This document shows positions 57,716-64,000 of a DNA stretch of 64,000 nt, piece after piece. This stretch comes from Thozetella sp. PMI_491 (Eukaryota; Ascomycota; Sordariomycetes; Chaetosphaeriales; Chaetosphaeriaceae): positions 310,001 through 374,000 of the forward strand of contig MU270062.1 in NCBI GenBank assembly GCA_021432635.1. The letters are read 5' to 3'. The first letter of the stretch is position 1. Each line of letters starts with the position of its first letter. The translations under genes and the position numbers were made by a program. The notes beneath the pieces were generated by a model. It did not search any database. It saw only the letters and a program-made list of their open reading frames with translations, and was not told the DNA's origin.

Positions 57716-58780
57716 ATGTTCTTCCGCAAGATGTGGCCGGGTCTTATGGACGACGAATTCAACACAACCTCCAAGCATTATGTTAGGCTCACGGATGCCC
57801 TTGAGAATGAATTGGCGACAATCGAAGAGAATCCTGAAAGGTTTGCCTTCAGCTCCGAAGATGATCTAGCTACTCTTTTGAATGCCTTCCAAGCCAGTGG
57901 GGAGATCACAAAGATGGACGCATTACAAGTTGCCCAAGGAGTACTGAAAAGGAAACAACCTATAGTAGACGAAATGGTTCTTCGCTCAATTGAAGTTGTG
58001 CTCCGACTTTGGCTTACCATCGATATTAGCTCGCTGAAGAGATGGAAAGACCAGGATGGGCTCTTGCTATGGCGTGATAATCAGCATCTTAATCGGCTTG
58101 TCAGTTTAAACTTCGAACAAATATCACAAGACCAAGGGAAACCACTGGGAAGAGATAGCACCATCGACCCCGAATTGACCGCGGAAGCCTTAGCCCGAAA
58201 TTTTGGCTTCACCGTAGAGTGGACCGGCAATCTAACGAATCACTTGAAGGTTGACTGGAAGCATCGAGTCATTACCGTCTATGAACACAAGATCTGTCTA
58301 TATAACCACCTTCGATTCAAGCAGAACTGTCCTATACCGGGAAATGTTCTCGAAGAGGCAATCGACACGATGAATCTGCTCTTCCCTTTCCAAGACGCGG
58401 CTACAAAAAGGTTCTTGGCTAAGCACAAGAAGCCATTCTACGGACTGGGCCTCTGCGGGAGGGTACGGGTGCTTGATTTAGAGCATTATTCGGTATGGAG
58501 GGGCCGGCTTGCGGACCTTGTTTACATATCACGAAGTCCACCGGTCGGCCTCCAGCAATTGCGACTCGATCGACACGGTAACAACGCTTTGCAATTCTGG
58601 ACGTTTTGGATTGCCACTTGTGTTGGTATCCTAACTCTGGCCGGCCTAGGGATTGGATTTGCTAGTCTTGTGTACACTGTTAGGCAATACGATATTGCGG
58701 TCAAGCAGTACGAGGTTTCCATCATTCAGTTATGTCTAGACCCGAAGGCGAAAGCACAGCTACGCAATCTATGTTTTTAG
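57716..58780 (+). CDS. Fungal protein with C-terminal membrane anchor
   Basis: A 354-aa single-exon protein of unknown function. The start MFFRKMWPGLMDDEF is preferred over the upstream in-frame codon at 57566 because the extra 50 residues look like leader sequence. The soluble part is alpha-helical and charged, with DALQVAQGVLKRKQPIVDEM and a LWRDNQHLNRLVS segment. Near the C-terminus, VLDLEHYSVWRGRLADLV precedes a hydrophobic stretch (about residues 300-327, WTFWIATCVGILTLAGLGIG) and a short tail. This arrangement matches a common family of filamentous-fungal hypothetical proteins in which a YSVWRDRL-like box precedes a membrane segment. It is head to head with the protease-regulator fusion gene, so the two may be co-expressed. 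Confidence 0.75.
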   Translation: MFFRKMWPGLMDDEFNTTSKHYVRLTDALENELATIEENPERFAFSSEDDLATLLNAFQASGEITKMDALQVAQGVLKRKQPIVDEMVLRSIEVVLRLWLTIDISSLKRWKDQDGLLLWRDNQHLNRLVSLNFEQISQDQGKPLGRDSTIDPELTAEALARNFGFTVEWTGNLTNHLKVDWKHRVITVYEHKICLYNHLRFKQNCPIPGNVLEEAIDTMNLLFPFQDAATKRFLAKHKKPFYGLGLCGRVRVLDLEHYSVWRGRLADLVYISRSPPVGLQQLRLDRHGNNALQFWTFWIATCVGILTLAGLGIGFASLVYTVRQYDIAVKQYEVSIIQLCLDPKAKAQLRNLCF

Positions 58781-59427
58781 GCAAGGCTACTTATGAACTT
58801 TGGAATAACTTCCTCGAAGTGGCGAAGGGTTATACTGTCTGGTCGGAATCCTTCGAGAACACGATATCACCACTCTTGACATTTTTACTCACCAGCCCAA
58901 CTGGACAGCAAGCGCAAACCATCGACGCAAAGATACTCAATAAATTTCTGTCTCATAGCGGGGGATGATGTGTGAATATTGTATGTCACCGAGCAGGGCT
59001 TTTGCCAAGACGGAAACATCGTCCTTGAACCCTTGTAGAGACTCGTAGTGTTGACTCATGAAGAGGTAGAAACAGTCGTTCCGTAGACCAGCTTGTGTTT
59101 AATACCGCTAGAGCTAATGTACCTTAGTCACAGGCAGTTGTCAATTTCGTGCACTAAAATTTGCCTATCAAAGCCGTCAAGGTATTTCTATGAGCCGAAA
59201 CCAAGATCCTGCGGGCATTGCTTCGGCTTGCATCATGGCACTGACCATCAAGGTACCTTTGCTTAGTACCTCATCTACAAGAGACGCCCTGCTCAAGTGG
59301 CTGAACTTGGACTTTTCTATTCTTGAGCTGCCTCTCAACCTTTTTTTATTATTTTTTTTTTTATAAAAAAACAACTTTCATTATATTTCCATCCGCGTGC
59401 GGGAGAGGCCACCCGTACCACTATAAG
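58781..59427. other. AT-rich intergenic segment
   Basis: It contains the 3' flank of the membrane-anchored protein gene. A T-rich tract (about 59340-59365), followed by a run of A, lies just upstream of the F-box-like gene and may be a nucleosome-depleted promoter element. A short frame at 58732-58968 overlaps the previous gene in another frame and was not called. Confidence 0.5.
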
Positions 59428-61016
59428 ATGATAATGACCGGGGAAGTATCTTGGCATGCGAAGATCAAGTCGACGCCCCATCTTGGCCCTGAGATCAAGA
59501 ATAAGCAAAAGTCAGGACTCTTGGCCTTACCAAACGAGATACGGCAATGTATATTTTCTCTGGCAATTCAGAACGGCGATTGGGAGGGGCTTCTGCTGGC
59601 CTCGAAGAAAGTCAGAGAGGATGTCTTACACCAGAGCTTCCGCCCCGCAAAAGCATGCTACATTCACCGGGTGCTCCCGCTTAGGAGAGAAGCCCTGGGG
59701 AACCTCCTCAAAGAGGATGAGATTTCTGAGAAGGATGTCCCACAAATCGTTCGTCGCTACATGTCCAGGATGCTTCTGAGAACACGGTCGCGCAGTTTCG
59801 CCGCCAGAATACTCGAGCTCAAGTTTCTGCTGGACCCTGATTGTGTGGATGGAGACTGGCTCAGCGTCATGGCCAAGTATGAGGCCTTCGAAGCTGGAGA
59901 ATTCCGACTAAAGACATGTTCCTGGAGCATCCGGAATCTAAGTGAACCATGGGCCAGGCAGCTATGGGAACACTGCATCGTCGATGAGGTGATCGTTGAG
60001 CTTCAGGGCCTGTCTCAGGGATACCATTTGGTGGCGCTTTTGATCATTTGGCTCAGTCCGTCTCCCCGTGCTTCTTTTTGCAATTTTCGTTGAATATCGG
60101 AAGTATCCGATATCCTGATCTTGAGACATGCTCCGGGTAGCTACAGAAACATCCATTCTAGGAGATTACTAACACTGGGTCATGGATAGAGGTGCAGGAT
60201 CTCCGCTTTATCCTGTCCAGGATCGGCCCTATTCTGAAGCTTGCTTTCAGGTTCACACAAAAGCCGGCGACCGGCGGCCAGCCCTTGGACAAAACCAGGA
60301 ACTTTTGGACGCGACGTGCCGGTCAACCCCACGTATTTACTCGACGCAAGACTCAGGAGTTAGGACTACCTGCCTCTCGAGGCAGGAAAGAGCGGAACGG
60401 GGACCAGAGGAGATGCAAGACCAGGGCCCTGCTATACTATGAATGCATCATGTTCGCCCTCGATATCAACCGCCACGGGTGCAATATTGAGGCGCGCAGC
60501 GTTGACGTCGACTTTGAGCGGTGGCCAGCGCGCGGGCAAACGTCGTGCTGCGTGCCATGGGAATGGCAGAGCCTTTGGGGCGCCGGTACTTTCATTTCAG
60601 GCTTCTCCGACGATATTGTGCGTAGATCCAACCTGGCAGACGCAAATTACAACATGCACAGCAGCGAAGAGCACCGGAAGCGGGTCCAGCCCGGCGTGGA
60701 TTCTGTATTCCGCGGTTACCGCCGCTTCGACTCCAACTTCACACACCAGAGTTCGCCAGCGTGGGGTGTCGGATCGGTCATCAGCAACCTGACCAAGTGG
60801 TCGCGTGACAAGAAGGACTGCCGGTTGCGAGGCGAGCAGGCCGACAGATTGTGCCGGTACATTGAGGGCATTAGGGACAAGTCGCCGTGCAACTTCATGG
60901 CCGAGTTTCACAACTTCAAGGACGGTCGCCACGACAAGGTGAGGGAACAGCTGTTGGTCTGGAGTTTCTGGGCACGGAAGGCGGCGGAAGGGAAGCGCGA
61001 AGGGGACATGAAATGA
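59428..61016 (+). CDS. F-box-like hypothetical protein
   Basis: Two-exon model join(59428..60055, 60190..61016), 484 aa. Near residue 31 the segment LLALPNEIRQCIFSLAI, followed by LLLASKKVREDVL, resembles an F-box-like start seen in many fungal proteins that couple a recognition region to SCF ubiquitin ligases. That role is inferred from a weak match. The middle (DEVIVELQGLSQGYHLV) and the second exon (VQDLRFILSRIGPILKLAF) join naturally. The acceptor before 60190 is clear (GATAG). The donor is uncertain: GTCCGT at 60056 keeps phase, but other weak GT sites nearby could be used. The C-terminal half has a Trp/Arg-rich region with no recognised domain. It may be lineage-specific. Confidence 0.6.
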
Positions 61017-61475
61017 GCACGGCCTGAGTCAGGTGGTAGAGTTGAGGAGAACCTCCTGTAGCCATCAAGGTCCTCTGGGCCTCTTCGTCTTCAGGTTACG
61101 ACGCTGATCAAATAGGCGGGCAAAAGACATTGGTACTTCCTGCCTTTGAGTCCACGTAATAGAAAATGCAGTCTCGTGAGGACTCAGCTCCGAATAACAG
61201 GCGCGAAGCGAAGGAGAGAAGTCAGGGAATAATGCTGGAGCCTACCAGGCTTCTATTGCACTCTGCTTTGGCTTCGCTCTTGAGGGTTGAGGTTCATAGT
61301 GGGGCTCAGTCACACCGCTCTTTCCCGAGGTTTATCCTAGCGGCTTTCCTCCCTATTTCAACCGACCACGCGCACACTTTTCCTCTCCACACTTCAAACT
61401 GCATCTCGCACCAGTGTGCCAACCACCACCGCTCTGCTGCTTTGCTGCTGCGCGGCTTAGCCCCTGCGCAGGACC
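61017..61475. other. Intergenic upstream of the Rab escort protein
   Basis: Promoter region of the Rab escort gene, with CT-rich and CCACCA-containing patches near 61375-61440 just before the start codon. No gene was seen. Confidence 0.5.
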
Positions 61476-63283
61476 ATGGAGTCGCTCGGTGACACGCTCT
61501 GGGATGTCATCATCTGCGGTACTGGGCTGAAGCAGTCATTGTTGGCGCTGTAAGCAATCCCGCCGCCTCCGCCTCCAGGTCCTCCGCATTCTCCCCTCTA
61601 ACTAACCCAGCTCTTCTCTCCCCTGAAGATCCCTTTCGCGCTCGGGAAAAAACATCCTCCATCTCGATCCCAATGAATACTACGGCGGGCCGGAAGCTGC
61701 CTTCGGTCTAGCCGAAGCTGATGCTTGGGCGGCAGGCCTGTCCCAATCCGACCAACCCGCGCTCTTTCGGAACGCGTCGGTCACAAGATCGGACAGAGGA
61801 GCAGCCTCTCTTGGCCCGGCTCGGCAGTACTCTCTGGCACTCGCGCCACAGTTCATCCACAGTCGGTCGGCCTTGGTCTCGCAACTCGTCTCGTCGCGTG
61901 CCTACCGACAGGTTGAGTTCTTGGCTGTGGGCTCGTTCTTCATCCTCAAGTCGAGCGGCGAGGAAGCGCTATCCCTCAACCGAATCCCCTCCACTCGTGA
62001 AGACGTCTTCTCTAGCACAGCGATCCCTCTTCGTGCCAAGCGGTCCTTGATGAAATTTCTCAAATTCGTCCTTGAGCAACAAGCCACGCCTAACTCTGAC
62101 CAGGCAGCAGCGTCTACCTCGGAGGAGCGCGCAAATGCCGCGGCGGAGTGGGCAGAGAAGCCTCTCGTAGACTTCCTCCAAGCGGAGTTCAAGCTCGACG
62201 CAGACCTCCAGGCATACATTCTTGCATTGACCCTCTCCCTGGATGCCCAGGTGTCCACCAAGGAAGGGTTGGCCGCGATATACAGACACACGGACTCGAT
62301 GGGAGTTTTCGGCCCTGGGTTTGCCGCCGTCTATCCGAAATGGGGCGGCTTGTCCGAGATCGCGCAAGTCGCGTGCCGAGCAGGCGCAGTCGGCGGCGGC
62401 GTGTACATGCTCGGCACTGGCATCGCGAAACAGAAGCCAGCTCCTAGTGACTCCGATGGCCACAATATCGAACTTCAACTAACTAATGGGGAGAACGTGA
62501 AGACAAAGCTACTAGTGAGCGGAGAAGAGTCTGGTGTCGAGGGATCTGAAACGACTGTCAGCAGACTAGTCGCCGTCGTGGCCTCGCCATTGGCGTCGCT
62601 ATTTACCGCGACGGTAGAAGGTGCTACTAGGCCTGCGGTTGCGGTGGTCGCGCTTCCTCGCGGCCTCGCTAGCACGGCTCATGACTCGCCGGTCTATGCT
62701 TTCGTTCACTCGAGTGATACCGGCGAGTGTCCAATTGGTCAAAGTAAGTTGACTCGCTCTTTTCCTTCGCGCGGTCGAGTGTCATGATGAACCCCAATAT
62801 TGAATACTTATCTACATTGTCTGAGCTTCGGCACTGACGTAACCACACCTCTGACATTCTGATGTACACTCTTTTACACAATCAACTCATCTATCTTGTC
62901 ATATTTGCTCTGGCATGTTGCTGACCGCCGACTGCGACTCAGGCACTGTCTACTTGACAACCGTAACAAGACCGAACGCGAAAGCTGTTCTCGAGGCGGC
63001 TTTGTCATCGTTCCTTGCGGCCGTCGCTGAAGGCTCGACGACGGATTCCTTGTACCAGTTGTATTACGAGCAATCAACAAGTGCTTCCGCTAGAGACATC
63101 ACAAGCAGCCCAGGCATTCTGAGCCTGTCGGCAACACCCGTTTGTTTAGCCTTTGATGATGGCATACTTGACTCGGTCCGGAAGACCTGGGAAGTTATCA
63201 TGGGCGCGGCAGTCGCTGAGACCGAGTTTATGGTATTCGAGGACAGAGAAGGCGCTGACGAGGATGACGATGTGTATGACTGA
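61476..63283 (+). CDS. MRS6: Rab escort protein (Rab GGTase component A)
   Basis: Presents newly made Rab GTPases to geranylgeranyl transferase II and delivers them to membranes; GDI superfamily. The model is join(61476..61549, 61629..62743, 62943..63283), 509 aa, with a 79-nt and a 199-nt intron. The first conserved region is WDVIICGTGLKQSLLAL, continued after the intron by SRSGKNILHLDPNEYYGG, the FAD-like fold start found in GDI and REP. FILKSSGEEALSLNRIPST and the AKRSLMKFLKF segment follow. MGVFGPGFAAVYPKWGG, then AGAVGGGVYMLG, is a second conserved block. A Ser-rich, poorly conserved insert at about 325-400 is typical of REPs. The acidic C-terminus ends in EDDDVYD. The length suits the fungal family. 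Confidence 0.87.
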
Positions 63284-63875
63284 TGAGGAGCCGGTATTGT
63301 GATTCGGTGTTGCATCTAACTCGTCTGCCTGATTCGAGTTACCATCTGATAAACTGTACCAACAATGCCCAAGCACACGTCAAGTGATTCCATCACCATT
63401 TATGGTGTTCGTAGCCACCTGACTTCATGCTGCACAAAGAGATTTGCCCAAAGTTCGTCGGGTTTCATTGACCAGTCGGTCTTGATGCCCCAACTTCGCC
63501 CTGGACATTGCCTAGGTAAGCAGATGGAAGTGCTAAGACCCCAAATAACAAACCCCTGGTGAGGTGCTCTCCATATCTCTCCTTGATACCAGCTCTTTGA
63601 CCACCCGATGTGAAGAAGCCAATAAATTCCGCTGTGTCCACTCTCCCTGTGGGACGAGTCGACTTGCTGCCCATATCCCACTAATATTTCTCCTAGGCGT
63701 ATCATCCCGCCTCAGCCATGACCGTTTCATTCTTCCGTGATAGCTCGATTTCGCACAACGGTGACTGAACCCCAAGCGCCCTGTTCATCTGTACTGAAGC
63801 CGGAAAGCAAAAGGAACTCCTCCATAAATGAGCAAATTGTGTGTCCGCAAATGACCTGCGGATCTCGACGTGTCT
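63284..63875. other. Convergent intergenic region
   Basis: 3' flanks of the Rab escort gene (+) and the partial acidic gene (-). Short frames on both strands show no motif. Confidence 0.5.
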
Positions 63876-64000
63876 CTAGTCCGAGACGCCGTAGATATCC
63901 TCCTCTTCCTGCTCAACTTCGTCATCTTCCTCTTCCTCTTCTCCTTCCCCTTCGTATCCCTCTTCATCTTCCTCTTCGTATCCATCTTCATCTTCCTCCG
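63876..64000 (-). CDS. Acidic C-terminus of a truncated gene at the window edge
   Basis: About 40 codons of the 3' end of a minus-strand gene lie inside the window, ending at the TAG at 63876-63878. The visible part is almost entirely Glu and Asp with a few Gly and Tyr, and it ends EEDIYGVSD. Such tails occur in many nuclear and chromatin proteins and chaperones, so no family can be named. The overlapping Lys/Arg-rich frame (63785-63991) is the alternative reading of the same GA-rich repeat and looks less likely. The rest of the gene lies beyond 64000. Confidence 0.45.
   Translation of the reverse strand, partial: EEDEDGYEEEDEEGYEGEGEEEEEDDEVEQEEEDIYGVSD

Noticed and set aside
58732-58968. 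78-codon plus-strand frame overlapping the end of the membrane-anchored protein gene
   Set aside because: It overlaps the coding end in another frame and shows no motif or clear splice site to make it an alternative exon.
63785-63991. Lys/Arg-rich minus-strand frame at the right edge
   Set aside because: It is an alternative frame of the GA-rich tract. The acidic frame ending at 63876 looks more like a real protein tail.

Overview
The window comes from a filamentous ascomycete, most likely a Sordariomycete (a Sordariales or Chaetomiaceae-like genome). The evidence is many short spliceosomal introns (about 43 to 217 nt) with CTRAY branch motifs, GC-rich coding sequence, Zn2Cys6 regulators, a fungal chitin-synthase activator and a fungal SGNH esterase. 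I see no prokaryotic operons, CRISPR arrays, recognisable transposable elements or convincing tRNA genes. Most genes have introns, and I rebuilt their exons by requiring matching splice phase and conserved protein motifs.

Layout. From 0.8 to 3.0 kb lies a secreted SGNH/GDSL esterase (+) with eight exons and one GC-AG intron. From 3.0 to 11.4 kb no gene could be supported. At 11.5-12.4 kb is a C2H2 regulator resembling FlbC (-). About 15.6 kb (12.4-28.0 kb) upstream of it is apparently non-coding. From 28.0 to 37.4 kb, four genes share the minus strand: the exosome subunit Rrp43, a membrane-anchored alpha/beta hydrolase, a small hypothetical protein, and a Sel1-repeat chitin-synthase activator (Skt5/Chs4 type) ending in a CaaX box. 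From 41.7 to 45.5 kb are three housekeeping genes: the complex III assembly factor CBP4 (+), NAC beta subunit (+), and a tRNA adenosine deaminase of the Tad1 type (-). From 46.2 to 52.3 kb is a small accessory group: an MFS permease (-), a regulator with C2HC plus Zn2Cys6 zinc modules (+) transcribed divergently from it, and a short-chain dehydrogenase (-).

From 53.0 to 61.0 kb are lineage-specific genes. The most unusual (52988-57356, -) is one open gene model that joins a trypsin-like protease domain with an apparent His-Asp-Ser triad to a Zn2Cys6 DNA-binding domain and a fungal transcription-factor domain. Head to head with it is a protein with a C-terminal membrane segment. Downstream is an F-box-like protein. 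From 61.5 to 63.3 kb is a Rab escort protein (+). The acidic C-terminus of another gene (-) runs off the right edge.

The strongest leads are the protease and transcription-factor fusion, a probable 1-nt exon in the NAC beta gene, and the very long empty region upstream of the developmental-type C2H2 regulator. All gene models were made by hand from sequence and have no transcript support.
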